From NCBI GenBank assembly GCA_019459145.1, contig JAIBEK010000020.1, positions 124,001-188,000 on the forward strand: DNA of 64,000 nt. The letters run 5' to 3'. Under the pieces are notes generated by a model, which saw only the letters and a program-made list of their open reading frames with translations, was not told where the DNA came from and searched no databases. The position numbers and the translations under genes are program-made. This document shows positions 46,168 through 56,119 of the stretch, piece by piece; the first letter of the stretch is position 1; every line of letters begins with the position of its first letter. This DNA comes from Arenimonas sp. Its GTDB lineage: Bacteria; Pseudomonadota; Alphaproteobacteria; Rhizobiales; Rhizobiaceae.

Positions 46168-47994
46168 ATGGAAAAGAAACACGTCTTCAACTTCAGCTAT
46201 TTCCTTTTCGCCTTCGCCCTGCTGATGGCCTTCCAGGCCTGGATCGGCTATCGCGACTATGCCCAACTGACCTATAGCGACATGATGCGCATGGTCGGCG
46301 AGGGGCGGATCGCCTCGGTGACCCTGACGGAGAGCCGGGTGGAGGGCGAGTTCAAGGAACCGGTCGACGGCCGCAAGTATTTCATCGCCAACCGCGTCGA
46401 CCCCGAATTCGCCGCCCTGTTCGAAAAGGCTGGCGTGAAAATCACCGGCGCGAGCGACAGCAATTGGCTGACCTCGATTCTCTCCTGGGTCCTGCCGGTC
46501 ATCGTCTTCTTCGCGCTCTGGTCCTTCTTCTTCCGCGGCATCGCCGAAAAGCAGGGCATGGGCGGCCTGATCAACATCGGCAAGTCGCGCGCCAAGATCT
46601 ATCTCGAGCGCAAGACCGGCGTGACCTTCGACGATGTCGCCGGCATCGACGAGGCGGAGGCCGAATTGCAGGAAATCGTCTCCTTCCTCAAGGACAAGGA
46701 CCTCTACGGTCGGCTCGGCGCCCGCATTCCGAAGGGCATCCTGCTGGTCGGTCCGCCCGGCACCGGCAAGACGCTGATGGCGCGTGCGGTCGCCGGCGAG
46801 GCGGGCGTTCCCTTCTTCTCGATCTCGGGCTCCGAATTTGTCGAAATGTTCGTCGGCGTCGGCGCCGCCCGCGTGCGCGACCTGTTCGAGCAGGCAAGGC
46901 AGGCCGCGCCCTGCATCATCTTCATCGACGAACTCGATGCCCTCGGCCGGGCGCGCAATTCGTTCGGCGGCATGGGCGGCAATGACGAGAAGGAGCAGAC
47001 GCTCAACCAGTTGCTCGCCGAGCTTGACGGCTTCGATCCGCGCGTCGGTATCGTGCTGCTGGCCGCCACCAACCGCCCGGAGATCCTCGATCCGGCCCTG
47101 ATGCGCGCCGGCCGTTTCGACCGTCAGGTGGTGATCGACCGTCCCGACCGAAAGGGCAGGGCGGCGATCCTCCAGGTGCACATGAAGAACGTCACCATCG
47201 CGCCGAGCGTCAGCGTCGACGAGATCGCCGGGCTCACCCCCGGCTTCACCGGGGCGGACCTCGCAAACCTGATCAACGAGGCGGCCATCCTCGCCACGCG
47301 CCGCGGCGGAACCACCGTGGCGATGGAGGACTTCGTCGCCGCCGTCGAGCGCATCATTGCCGGCGCCGAACGCCGCAGCCGCATCCTCAACGCCGACGAG
47401 CGCCGCCGTGTCGCCTATCACGAAATGGGTCATGCACTCGTGGCCGCCGGCTTGCCCACTGCCGACCCTGTGCAGAAGGTGTCGATCATTCCCCGCTCGA
47501 TCGGTGCGCTCGGCTATACGCTGCAGCGCCCGACCGAGGATCGCTTCCTGATCACCGCGGGCGAACTCAAGGACCGCATGGTGGTGCTGCTGGCCGGCCG
47601 CGCCGCCGAGGATCTGGTCTTCGGGGAAATTTCGACCGGTGCCGCCGACGATCTGGCCAAGGTGACCGACATCGCCCGTGAGTTCGTCACCCGCTTCGGC
47701 ATGGATCTGTCCGTCGGCCAGGCCGTGCTCGAACCGCAGCGGCAGCAATGGCTGGACGAGGGCCAGTTCCGTATGCGGCCGAAGGACTATTCCGAGGCGA
47801 CGGCGCGCGAGGTCGATCTGGCGGTTCGCAAGATGATCGACGAGGCCTACCAGAAGGCGAAGCAGGCGCTCGAGGGGCGGATTGTCGAACTGAAGGCGGG
47901 CGCCAAGCTGCTTCTGGAACGCGAAACGCTGACGCCCGACGATTATGCGCCGCTTAGACGGGCGCAGCCTGCGTCGAAGAGTGCCGCCGAATGA
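46168..47994 (+). CDS. FtsH-type membrane AAA metalloprotease (second paralogue type)
   Basis: A 608-residue membrane-anchored ATP-dependent zinc protease. Two N-terminal helices (about 7-25 and 102-122) flank a small periplasmic domain. Walker A GPPGTGKT is at 195-202, Walker B IFIDELDA at 251-258, the second region of homology contains RAGRFDR, and the zinc site HEMGH is at 418-422. It is shorter than and not neighbouring the housekeeping rhizobial ftsH (next to tilS), so it is probably a paralogue. It sits inside the polysaccharide locus, on the opposite strand from the neighbours, with its own intergenic region. Confidence 0.88.
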   Translation: MEKKHVFNFSYFLFAFALLMAFQAWIGYRDYAQLTYSDMMRMVGEGRIASVTLTESRVEGEFKEPVDGRKYFIANRVDPEFAALFEKAGVKITGASDSNWLTSILSWVLPVIVFFALWSFFFRGIAEKQGMGGLINIGKSRAKIYLERKTGVTFDDVAGIDEAEAELQEIVSFLKDKDLYGRLGARIPKGILLVGPPGTGKTLMARAVAGEAGVPFFSISGSEFVEMFVGVGAARVRDLFEQARQAAPCIIFIDELDALGRARNSFGGMGGNDEKEQTLNQLLAELDGFDPRVGIVLLAATNRPEILDPALMRAGRFDRQVVIDRPDRKGRAAILQVHMKNVTIAPSVSVDEIAGLTPGFTGADLANLINEAAILATRRGGTTVAMEDFVAAVERIIAGAERRSRILNADERRRVAYHEMGHALVAAGLPTADPVQKVSIIPRSIGALGYTLQRPTEDRFLITAGELKDRMVVLLAGRAAEDLVFGEISTGAADDLAKVTDIAREFVTRFGMDLSVGQAVLEPQRQQWLDEGQFRMRPKDYSEATAREVDLAVRKMIDEAYQKAKQALEGRIVELKAGAKLLLERETLTPDDYAPLRRAQPASKSAAE

Positions 47995-48022
47995 AGGCTG
48001 CCGGCCTGCCTGAAGGGGCGGT

Positions 48023-49165
48023 TCAGTGCCTGGCGAGCCGTTCCCGATAAAGATCGGCCATCTGTTCGGCCATGGCGGAGGCGGAGAACCTGGCTTTGAA
48101 GACTTCGGGCTCCGGCATGGTCGCGCCGTGCCAGTCGGGCGTGGTGACGGCGCGTGCCATCACGCGGGCCAGATCCCGCACATCGCCGGGCGCGACCAGG
48201 GCATCGCTGTCTTCGCCCAGCACCTCCGGTATGCCGCCGACGCGGGTCGCGATCAACGACTTCCCGGCGGCGAGCGCTTCAAGCACGATATAGGGCATCG
48301 CCTCGGCGCGGGACGGGACCACGACGATATTGGACATGGCAAAGGCCTCCTTCACCGGCATGGCGGGAAGCAGACCGATGCGCCGGCCATAGCCGCGTTG
48401 CTCGATGATATCGCGATATTTGTCCCGATCCGGCCCGTCGCCGACGATCAGCGCGCTCAAGGGGTGTCCGACCAGCCGCTCGGTCAGGGCAAAGGCCTCG
48501 ATGAAGACATCGGGTCCCTTCAGGTCGCGCAACATGCCGACATAGATGAAATGCACGCTGTCCGACCGCGAGGGGATGACGGCGAAGTCGCGGTCGCTCA
48601 GCCCGTTATAGATCATCCGGTGAGCGCAGCGCGGCACGCCGACCTTGGCCTCGTAGGTCCGGCGCTCATAGTCGCAGACGAAGATGATGGCATCCGTCAG
48701 ACGCTCGAGCAACCGCTCCACGGCAAAGACGCCACGGCCGGACAAGGAGGCCTTGTCGAAATGCAGGCTGCCGCCGTGGGGTGAATAGAAGCGGGCAACG
48801 CGATACTTTTTCGCCCGCAAGGCTGTGCCGATAATGCGGGCCACGACGCCACCCTTGGCGCCGTGACCGTGCAGGACATCCGGCCGCAATCCCTTGATTT
48901 CCTTGTAGCTCTTGTGAAGTGCAGAGACGTCGCCGAAACCGACCGACCGGGCGATCGGCATTCGGTGCAGGCCGAGCGCGAGATAAGGCATGATCTGCTC
49001 GAACAGCCGGTCCTCATGCTCGCTGCCGGTCGTGCTGTCGCACAGGATGCCAACCTGGTGGCCGGCCCGGCTGTGCTGTTCGGCAAGATCGCGCACGTGG
49101 CGGAAAATCCCGCCGACAGGCGACCTGAAGCAATGGACAATGCGAAGCGGCGGATCATCCTGCAT
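48023..49165 (-). CDS. Glycosyltransferase family 4-like
   Basis: A 380-residue GT-B glycosyltransferase. The N-terminal acceptor region has VGGIFRHVRDLAEQHSRAGH; the donor-binding C-terminal region has FIYVGMLRDLKGPDVFIEAFAL and EX7E in SRAEAMPYIVLEALAAG. Only moderately related to the GT at 41976-43139, so the repeat unit likely has at least two added sugars. It starts 3 nt after the exporter gene ends and is its operon partner. Confidence 0.88.
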   Translation of the reverse strand: MQDDPPLRIVHCFRSPVGGIFRHVRDLAEQHSRAGHQVGILCDSTTGSEHEDRLFEQIMPYLALGLHRMPIARSVGFGDVSALHKSYKEIKGLRPDVLHGHGAKGGVVARIIGTALRAKKYRVARFYSPHGGSLHFDKASLSGRGVFAVERLLERLTDAIIFVCDYERRTYEAKVGVPRCAHRMIYNGLSDRDFAVIPSRSDSVHFIYVGMLRDLKGPDVFIEAFALTERLVGHPLSALIVGDGPDRDKYRDIIEQRGYGRRIGLLPAMPVKEAFAMSNIVVVPSRAEAMPYIVLEALAAGKSLIATRVGGIPEVLGEDSDALVAPGDVRDLARVMARAVTTPDWHGATMPEPEVFKARFSASAMAEQMADLYRERLARH

Positions 49166-49168
49166 GGA

Positions 49169-49744
49169 TCAGAACAGCCGTTCGCGGACGTAGATCGTAT
49201 CTCCGGCGAGGATTGGATCGGTGATCGGAACGCGGCCGGTCAGTATATTGCCGTTGATCTTGCGCGTCACGTCGACGTCGCGCTGGTTGGCGCGGGGTGA
49301 GAAGCCGCCGGATACCGCGATGGCATTGAGCACCGTCATGCCCGGAACATAGGAATACTGGCCCGGCTGGCCGACCTCGCCCATGACGAAGATCGAGCGA
49401 TAGCGATCGAGCTCGATGGTGACGTCGGGGTCGCGCAGGAAGCCTTGCTTGAGCTTCTGGGCAATCACCCCCTCGAGCTGGGTGACGGTCGCGCCACGGG
49501 CGGCCACCTGGCCGACGAGCGGGAAGGCGATGTAGCCGGCCTGATCGACGGTGTAGGTGTTGGTCAGGCTCTGTTGTTCGAACACCGTGATGCGCAGCCG
49601 GTCGCCGCTGTCCAGGCGGTAGGGCTGGATTGTCGCCTCGTGGAAGACCTTCGGCGCGGGCCGGTAGGTCGCACAGCCGCTCAACGTCGCAGCGATCAGC
49701 GCGACCATGAGCAGCATCATTCCCCTAGTGCCAGCCGATGACAT
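49169..49744 (-). CDS. Polysaccharide export lipoprotein (Wza-like)
   Basis: A 191-residue outer-membrane export protein. A signal peptide ends in a lipobox LSGC (Cys24). The Poly_export domain (LDSGDRLRITVFEQQSLTN) and an SLBB domain (FVMGEVGQPGQYSYVPGMTVL) are present. It is much shorter than E. coli Wza and lacks the C-terminal membrane helix, as usual for rhizobial members such as ExoF-type or OPX group proteins. It is divergent from the co-polymerase gene. Confidence 0.9.
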   Translation of the reverse strand: MSSAGTRGMMLLMVALIAATLSGCATYRPAPKVFHEATIQPYRLDSGDRLRITVFEQQSLTNTYTVDQAGYIAFPLVGQVAARGATVTQLEGVIAQKLKQGFLRDPDVTIELDRYRSIFVMGEVGQPGQYSYVPGMTVLNAIAVSGGFSPRANQRDVDVTRKINGNILTGRVPITDPILAGDTIYVRERLF

Positions 49745-49948
49745 GCGCGCTCGCGCTCCCGATGCAAGAATTCGATAGCACCGTTATCTTTCGGTTAGGG
49801 TTAACGGCCGGTAAAGACGGCGGGCTTGCTTTGACCTTTCCTTTGATATTGCCGTTGGAACGCCTCGCTGACCGTTTGGTCCTGGGCAATTAACGCTTGG
49901 GTTACCATGATCCTTTACATTCTCGCGAGATTGTACCGGGAGTTGGGC

Positions 49949-52162
49949 ATGTCGAGCGTAGGCAACGGTCACCAGGACGTAGATATCGATCTCGCGCAGC
50001 TGTTTCGCGCAGTGTGGCGCCACAAGGCACGCATACTGGCGGCGACCGCCCTTGTCGGTTGCCTCGCCTTCGTCGGCGCCAGCATGCTTTCGCCCAAATA
50101 CAGCAGCGAGGCGCGCATCCTGATCGAGCCGCGCGAGCCGAATTTCTCTGTGCAGGCCAATCTCCAGACGACGGCCGAGCCGTTGCCGGACGAACTCAAT
50201 ATCGTTAGCCAGGTGCAACTGTTGCAGTCGGTGGACCTGATCAAGCAAGTGGCGCGCGACCTCAAGCTCTACGAGCTCGAGGAATTCGATCCCGATACCA
50301 GTCCCTCCGGCGTGTCCGACCTGCTGGTCATGCTCGGCCTGAAGAAGAACCCGCTCGATCTCGCCCCGGAAGAACGGGTGCTGAAGTCCTTCCAGGAGAA
50401 GCTGCAGGTCTATCAGGTCGAGAAGTCCCGCGTCATCGGCATCCAGTTCACCTCGAAGGATCCGAAGCTCGCCGCCGCGATCCCGAATGCAATCGCCGAC
50501 GTCTATCGGCAGCTTCAAAGCGGCGCCAAGCTCGACAGCAATTCAGACGCCGCCCGATGGCTGGAACCGGAGATCGCCAACCTGCGCGAAAAGGTGAGGG
50601 AGGCCGAGCAGAAGGTCGCCGAATACCGGGCCTCGGCGGATCTCATGCCGCTTGGCGAAACGACGAGTTTCGCCTCGCAGCAGTTGAGCGACATTTCCGC
50701 CGAGCTGGCGCGGGTGCGCGGCGAGCGGGCCGATGCCGAGGCCAAGGCCGACAACGTGCGCAATGCGTTGAAGAGCGGAAAATCGACGGATGCGCTGGTG
50801 GCGATCACCGGCAATGAGGCGATCCAGCGATTGAAGGCCAGCGAGTCGGAAATCCGCAGCAAGATCGCCGATCTGTCGACGACCCTGCTCGACGGACATC
50901 CGCAGATGAAGGCCTTGCGCTCGCAACTGTCCGGCATTCGCGACCAGATCACGGCGGAGTCGGCGAAGATCGCCTCCGGCCTGGAAAACGATGCCAATGT
51001 GGCCCGGGCGCGCGAGACCCAGCTCCTTCAGCAGTTGAACACGGTCAAGGCCGACAGCGCCCGTGCCGGCACGGACGAGGTCGGCTTGAAATCCCTCGAG
51101 CGCGAGGCCGTGGCGCAGCGCCAATTGCTCGAAACCTATCTGGCCCGTTACCGCGAGGCGACGACGCGCCTGGACAAGAATGCCAGCCCGGCCGACGCGC
51201 GCGTCATTTCAAACGCGACAGAGCCGCAGGAGGCAAGCTTCCCCAAGGTCGTTCCGATCACCATCGTTGCCGCCCTTGCCACATTGATCATGAGTGCGGT
51301 GGTGGTGATGCTGGCAGAATTGTTCAGCGGCCGGGCCTTGCGTCCAGTAAGCCCTGCAGGACGAAGGGAAGAGCCGGCCACGGCCGTGGACGCCCGAGTG
51401 GCAATGCCGGAGGAGCGCTTTGCGCCCGTCGCAGCGATTGCCCAGGCCGCTTCCTCAGACCGAGGTCTTCCGGCTAGCCTTCTTTCCGTGCAGGCGGACG
51501 AGACCTTGGCCGACGCGGCGGAGGAGGACCTGACACCGGAGGAAGATGCCGGCACCGCGCCAGGCGATGGCGACGAGTTCTCGATCGAGACGGTTGCCGC
51601 CTATCTGATCGATTCGCGGGCGCGGATCGCCTTTGCCATCTCGCCCTCGGGCGACGACGGTTCGACCGCGACCGTCATGCTGGCGCGCGAACTGGACGGG
51701 CGCGGCCGCAAGGTGGTGCTGATCGACATGACCGGTTCGGCCTGCCCGACCTGGCTGATGGCGGCGCGCAGGGACCTCCCCGGCATCACCGACCTGCTCT
51801 GCGGCGCAGCACCTTTTTCCGAGACGATCCATCCGGACCGGCTGTCCGGCGCCGACGTGATCCCGCAGGGCAATTCCGATGTCCGCCAGGCCATGCGGGG
51901 TGCCGATCGCCTCTCGATGATCGCCGACGCGCTGGCTGATGCCTACGACCTCGTTCTGGTGGAATGTGGCCCGGCCAATGCCGACAGCGTGGCGCGGCTC
52001 AGCCGCAACGGCGACCACGAGATCATTCTCTCCGCGCCGAAGCCGGATGAACAGGAACTCGTGGAGATCATGGCCGCCTTTGAAAAGGTCGGCTATTCCG
52101 ATCTGGTGCTGATGAGCGGGACGTCTGCTCACAGCCAGGTGAAGAAGCGCAGCGCGGCCTGA
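49949..52162 (+). CDS. Wzc/ExoP-like polysaccharide co-polymerase with degenerate kinase domain
   Basis: A 737-residue inner-membrane protein that controls chain length and export with the Wza-like partner. Wzz domain: TM1 about residues 28-47, a long periplasmic coiled-coil region with ALxx repeats, and TM2 near 432-455. A linker then leads to a C-terminal domain (about 553-737) resembling a BY-kinase: the expected P-loop reads SPSGDDGSTAT, lacking the Walker A lysine, while the A' motif VVLIDMTGS persists. It ends in KKRSAA with no tyrosine cluster. GGGAG precedes the ATG at 49949. It is probably a structural, not catalytic, co-polymerase. Confidence 0.87.
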   Translation: MSSVGNGHQDVDIDLAQLFRAVWRHKARILAATALVGCLAFVGASMLSPKYSSEARILIEPREPNFSVQANLQTTAEPLPDELNIVSQVQLLQSVDLIKQVARDLKLYELEEFDPDTSPSGVSDLLVMLGLKKNPLDLAPEERVLKSFQEKLQVYQVEKSRVIGIQFTSKDPKLAAAIPNAIADVYRQLQSGAKLDSNSDAARWLEPEIANLREKVREAEQKVAEYRASADLMPLGETTSFASQQLSDISAELARVRGERADAEAKADNVRNALKSGKSTDALVAITGNEAIQRLKASESEIRSKIADLSTTLLDGHPQMKALRSQLSGIRDQITAESAKIASGLENDANVARARETQLLQQLNTVKADSARAGTDEVGLKSLEREAVAQRQLLETYLARYREATTRLDKNASPADARVISNATEPQEASFPKVVPITIVAALATLIMSAVVVMLAELFSGRALRPVSPAGRREEPATAVDARVAMPEERFAPVAAIAQAASSDRGLPASLLSVQADETLADAAEEDLTPEEDAGTAPGDGDEFSIETVAAYLIDSRARIAFAISPSGDDGSTATVMLARELDGRGRKVVLIDMTGSACPTWLMAARRDLPGITDLLCGAAPFSETIHPDRLSGADVIPQGNSDVRQAMRGADRLSMIADALADAYDLVLVECGPANADSVARLSRNGDHEIILSAPKPDEQELVEIMAAFEKVGYSDLVLMSGTSAHSQVKKRSAA

Positions 52163-53434
52163 TCAGCTGTCGGTGCCGGTGGAGCGGACCGGCACCTCAT
52201 CGGCATGCGCCCGCAGCCGCTGGATGACGGAATAGAGCTGCGGATTACCCTTGATCACCGCCTTGGCCCGGGTCATGCCCCGTTGGGCCATGCCGGCCAG
52301 CCGGCCGAGGGCACTGATCGGAACGAGGATGTCGTGCTGCACGGTCTCCACCGTGCACCAGCTTCGCTTGTAGCCCTGGTCGCCGAGGCCGAAATCGAAA
52401 AGGCGCGCGCCCTCCTCGCAGGCGCGCTCGATCATGAACCAGAACAGCAGTTCGCCGGGGCTCGCATCCGCAACCAGGTCCTCGTCGATCGATCCGAACT
52501 GGCAGATCACGTGGTCGCCCTTGCGCGACAATCCGGCAATGGCGGCGATCTTGCCTTCGAATTCCCCCTTCAGCCGGATGGCGTGCAGTTCGAGCGGCGT
52601 GTCGTGGCTGCCCGTGTCGATATCCAGCAGGAGGCGGAAGAACGCCTGGGTCTCCGGCGCCTGGAAGACGTTGGGAATACCGATCGCCTTGAACCGAATG
52701 GCCTTCTGCTCGAAGAATGTGTCGAGCATCGCGTTTTTTTCCGCGGTTGTGCGCGCGATGACATGGTCGAAGCCGCCGGCTGCGTCCAGCTTGCGGCACT
52801 GGTTGCGGAACTTCTTGCGGCGGCGCTTGGCGTTGAGCTGGCCGATCGTCTGTTCAAAATCGGCCATCAGTGGCAGCTGGAAGGCATGGTTCTGGTTTTC
52901 GATGGCAGGCAGGCTCGAAAGCGGGTGACGTTCGCCGCGCCATTCGAGCGGGATGTTGGTGAGGCTGACGAGGTCGGCCCGGCCGGCGAGCAGGTCGGTG
53001 AGCGCCTGGCGGATTTGCGCTGCCTCGGCAGAGCCCGCACTGGCACGGAACGCCGTCGAAAAGAGACCGTTATTGATGTTGTTGAACCGCGCGGCGATGA
53101 ACTGCGCGCTCTTCACCATACCGTGCCGGACAATCTCGAGCGGCAGAATGAACACGGTTTCGCCGTTTCTCCGGCCAAGAATGATCGCCAGCGGATTGCG
53201 GTGCGCCTTCACCCAGGGCGCGCACCAGTCATAGGCCTGGTGCAGCGAATTGGCGGGATCGGCCTCGAGCTTGCGCCATTCGGCCTCCAGCGGTTCCATG
53301 CGTTCGAACAGGCAGATTTCCAGATCCTGGATCAGGGCCACGCCACCCTCCTGCGGGCTTGACTGCGCGCTGGGAGCGGCAACGCCCGCTGCCACGTCTT
53401 CAGTGCTGCGAAATTCCAGCGACGATGTCTGCAC
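52163..53434 (-). CDS. FemAB/BcsL-like GNAT acyltransferase
   Basis: A 423-residue cytosolic acyltransferase of the CelD/BcsL family (double GNAT fold). Typical segments are SLHQAYDWCAPWVKAHRNP, the basic INAKRRRKKFRNQCRKLD-like RRRKKFRNQCRKL, and LFDFGLGDQGYKRSWC. Such proteins decorate polysaccharides or sit in cellulose/EPS loci. Its stop codon abuts the stop of the co-polymerase gene, tail to tail without a gap. It could acylate sugars of the repeat unit; the acceptor is unknown. Confidence 0.82.
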   Translation of the reverse strand: MQTSSLEFRSTEDVAAGVAAPSAQSSPQEGGVALIQDLEICLFERMEPLEAEWRKLEADPANSLHQAYDWCAPWVKAHRNPLAIILGRRNGETVFILPLEIVRHGMVKSAQFIAARFNNINNGLFSTAFRASAGSAEAAQIRQALTDLLAGRADLVSLTNIPLEWRGERHPLSSLPAIENQNHAFQLPLMADFEQTIGQLNAKRRRKKFRNQCRKLDAAGGFDHVIARTTAEKNAMLDTFFEQKAIRFKAIGIPNVFQAPETQAFFRLLLDIDTGSHDTPLELHAIRLKGEFEGKIAAIAGLSRKGDHVICQFGSIDEDLVADASPGELLFWFMIERACEEGARLFDFGLGDQGYKRSWCTVETVQHDILVPISALGRLAGMAQRGMTRAKAVIKGNPQLYSVIQRLRAHADEVPVRSTGTDS

Positions 53435-53578
53435 GGTCCTTCTCCGACGGATGAGGCTTCTGCGCGAACCCTAGCGAAGGGAGAGGGAAAAATCGGTTAG
53501 CGACGCATGTCGGGACGGGATTTCCGCGAGATGCGGTTATCGACCGGTTAACTGCCCGATATGTCAGGTCGTCTGCTG

Positions 53579-53788
53579 CTATTTACGGATTGGCCCGGCC
53601 ATCCATTTGATGATCAGCATGGCCGGCAGGATCCACAAAATGCCGGAGAGCAGGAAATAGCCGAAGTGTACCCACCAGGGCGAAGTGCCGAGATAGGCGG
53701 AGGCGATCGTGGTCGCGAGAATCGCGTATAGAACGACGAGACAGATGATGAGAATGGTGCCAATGAATTTGCGCAACCTGAGGGGCAT
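53579..53788 (-). CDS. DUF2842 domain membrane protein
   Basis: A 69-residue protein with two hydrophobic helices (IGTILIICLVVLYAILATTI and FGYFLLSGILWILPAMLIIKW), the DUF2842 pattern. It is on the minus strand, divergent from heme A synthase, as in other Rhizobiaceae. Its function is unknown; linkage to a haem A gene suggests a role near cytochrome oxidase, but this is inference. Confidence 0.85.
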   Translation of the reverse strand: MPLRLRKFIGTILIICLVVLYAILATTIASAYLGTSPWWVHFGYFLLSGILWILPAMLIIKWMAGPIRK

Positions 53789-53916
53789 CGACTATCTTCC
53801 TTCTCCGCGATCAGCGGGAACTTCCCAAGGGGGGACGCGACCGCTTGCCGCAAACAGTCGGGCTTGTTTTGCACAGCCGTGTCATGCAAATCAACAGCTC
53901 AAATGAGGATTGACGA

Positions 53917-55020
53917 ATGACAAGTGCAACCACCGTCGACGAAATTGCAGTGCGCCGAAAGATCGGCCGCCTCGAGGGCAACCGCCGGGCGATCCGCCTC
54001 TGGCTGGGTGTGGTGCTCCTCACGCTGTTCTGTCTGGTCCTGGTCGGCGGCGCGACGCGGCTGACCGATTCGGGCCTGTCGATCACCGAATGGAAGCCGA
54101 TCCACGGCGTCATCCCGCCGTTGTCAGCGCAGGAATGGGAAGAGGAGTTCGCCCTCTACCAGCGCATTCCGGAATACCAGCAGATCAACAAGGGAATGAC
54201 GGTCGAAGAGTTCAAGACGATCTTCTGGTGGGAGTGGGGCCACCGGCTGCTGGCCCGCAGCATCGGCCTCGTCTTTGCCCTTCCGCTTCTCTACTTCTGG
54301 GTTTCTGGCCGCATCGAGCGCCGCCTCAAGCTTCCGCTGCTCGGATTGCTGGCGCTCGGCGGCTTTCAGGGCTTCATCGGCTGGTGGATGGTCTCCTCGG
54401 GCCTCGCCGAGCGCGTCGATGTCAGCCAGTATCGGCTGGCGACCCATCTGGTCATCGCCTGCCTGATCTTTGCCGGCTGCGTGTGGATCATGCGGGCGCT
54501 GGCGCCGCATAGCGACGATCCGGTACCGTCGGACGCATCGCGCGGCTGGGCCGCAGCCCTTGCCGTTCTTTCGCTTTTCCAGATCTATCTTGGTGCGCTT
54601 GTCGCCGGCCTCGATGCCGGCTTCGCCTACAATACCTGGCCGCTGATGGACGGGGCGCTGGTTCCGGGCGGCTTGTTCGTCCAGAACCCGGCCTGGATCA
54701 ACCTGTTCGAGAATCCGAAGACGGTGCAGTTCGTCCATCGCCTCGGCGCCTATGTTCTCTTCATCGCGGCGCTGTGGCACATGGTCCAGTGCCTGCGACA
54801 GGGGGCGGGGACGACCCATGCCCGCCGCAGCGTGGTGCTTTTCGCGCTCATCACGCTTCAGGCAGCACTCGGCATCACCACCCTGGTCATGCAGGTGCAG
54901 CTCCATGTCGCCCTTGCACATCAGGGGGGCGCGCTCGTCGTGCTCGGCTTTGCCGTGGCCCATTGGCGCGGCTTTCTCGGCGCCTATCCGCCGGAAGTGC
55001 TGGTCGTCGAGCGGGATTGA
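53917..55020 (+). CDS. ctaA: Heme A synthase (COX15/CtaA)
   Basis: A 367-residue membrane enzyme that oxidises the haem O methyl group to formyl to make haem A for cytochrome oxidase. About eight helices are predicted. Family signatures are GGATRLTDSGLSITEWKPI, the HRLLARSIG histidine helix, TWPLMDGALVPG and the later HRLGAYVLF and LHVALAHQ histidines. GAGGA precedes the ATG. It is transcribed alone and ends in a strong terminator. Confidence 0.95.
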   Translation: MTSATTVDEIAVRRKIGRLEGNRRAIRLWLGVVLLTLFCLVLVGGATRLTDSGLSITEWKPIHGVIPPLSAQEWEEEFALYQRIPEYQQINKGMTVEEFKTIFWWEWGHRLLARSIGLVFALPLLYFWVSGRIERRLKLPLLGLLALGGFQGFIGWWMVSSGLAERVDVSQYRLATHLVIACLIFAGCVWIMRALAPHSDDPVPSDASRGWAAALAVLSLFQIYLGALVAGLDAGFAYNTWPLMDGALVPGGLFVQNPAWINLFENPKTVQFVHRLGAYVLFIAALWHMVQCLRQGAGTTHARRSVVLFALITLQAALGITTLVMQVQLHVALAHQGGALVVLGFAVAHWRGFLGAYPPEVLVVERD

Positions 55021-55057
55021 CGGCGCAGGTACGGCGCCAAGACGGGTCCGCGCAAAA

Positions 55058-55095
55058 AAGAAACCGCGAAAGGTCGAGCCTTTCGCGGTTTTCTT
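55058..55095. terminator. Bidirectional terminator of ctaA and argC
   Basis: A 16-bp stem with one bulged A (AAGAAACCGCGAAAGG with its complement) and TCGAG loop, between convergent ctaA and argC; T runs follow on both strands. Confidence 0.88.
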
Positions 55096-55114
55096 GTCAC
55101 GTTGATGATCGCCC

Positions 55115-56050
55115 TTATGCGGAAAGCATCAGGTCCATGTTCTGTACGGCGGCACCCGAGGCGCCCTTGCCGAGATTGTCGAGCACGGCAACCAGATTGA
55201 CATGCGCGCCGCCCGGCGTGCCGAACACGTAGAGCTTCATCGTGTCCTGCCCGACCAGTTCCTCGGCGTCGATGCGGGCAAGCCCGGCGCTCTCCTCGAG
55301 CGGCACGACGGTGACGATCGACTGGCCGGCATAATGGCTCGCCAGTGCCGCGTGCAAGCTTTCCAGGCTCTGATGTCCGCCCGCGAGATCTTCCAGGAAG
55401 AGCGGCAGCTGGACGATCATGCCCTGGGCGAAGCGGCCGACCGAAGGCGCAAACAGCGGGGCGCGGTCGAGCTGACCGTGAATCGTCATTTCCGGCACGT
55501 GCTTGTGCTTCAGCGTCAGGCCGTAGAGGAAATTATTGGCGGCGAGGTGCTCCGGATGGGTCTTGTCTTCCATCTGGGCGATCAGCTGCTTGCCGCCACC
55601 CGTATAGCCGGAGACCGCGTTGACCGTGACCGGATAGCCGTCGGGAAGGATGCCGGCGGCCCTGAGCGGCCGAATGAGGCCGATCGCGCCGGTCGGATAG
55701 CAGCCGGGATTGGCCACATAACGGGCCGAGCGGATCTTCTCGCCCTGCGCCTTGTCCATTTCGGCAAAGCCATAGGCCCAGTCCGGCGCAACGCGAAAGG
55801 CCGTCGAGGTATCGATGATCCGCACCTTGTTGTTGCCGGCGACCATCTTCACCGCTTCCTTCGACGCATCGTCGGGAAGGCACAGAATGGCAATGTCGGC
55901 ACTGTTCAGCATGTCCTCGCGCAGAGCGGCATTGCGCCGTTCCGCTTCCGGAATCGACAGCAGTTCGACGTCGCGGCGGCCGGCCATGCGGGTGCGTATC
56001 TGCAGGCCCGTGGTGCCGTGTTCGCCGTCGATGAAGATCTTTGCTGCCAT
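55115..56050 (-). CDS. argC: N-acetyl-gamma-glutamyl-phosphate reductase
   Basis: A 311-residue NADPH-dependent enzyme of arginine synthesis. The nucleotide loop is [10 protein letters not shown] near the N-terminus and the catalytic Cys117 is in NPGCYPTGA. It is the short (type 2) ArgC form found in alphaproteobacteria. GGAGAGGATAAA precedes the ATG. It follows speB on the same strand with a 69-nt gap; both act in arginine/polyamine metabolism. Confidence 0.95.
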   Translation of the reverse strand: MAAKIFIDGEHGTTGLQIRTRMAGRRDVELLSIPEAERRNAALREDMLNSADIAILCLPDDASKEAVKMVAGNNKVRIIDTSTAFRVAPDWAYGFAEMDKAQGEKIRSARYVANPGCYPTGAIGLIRPLRAAGILPDGYPVTVNAVSGYTGGGKQLIAQMEDKTHPEHLAANNFLYGLTLKHKHVPEMTIHGQLDRAPLFAPSVGRFAQGMIVQLPLFLEDLAGGHQSLESLHAALASHYAGQSIVTVVPLEESAGLARIDAEELVGQDTMKLYVFGTPGGAHVNLVAVLDNLGKGASGAAVQNMDLMLSA

Positions 56051-56119
56051 TTTATCCTCTCCTGTCAGGAGCTTAAGTCGATTGTCGGAATCGGATTGTT
56101 AGGGTTGTGAATCAAAGTC

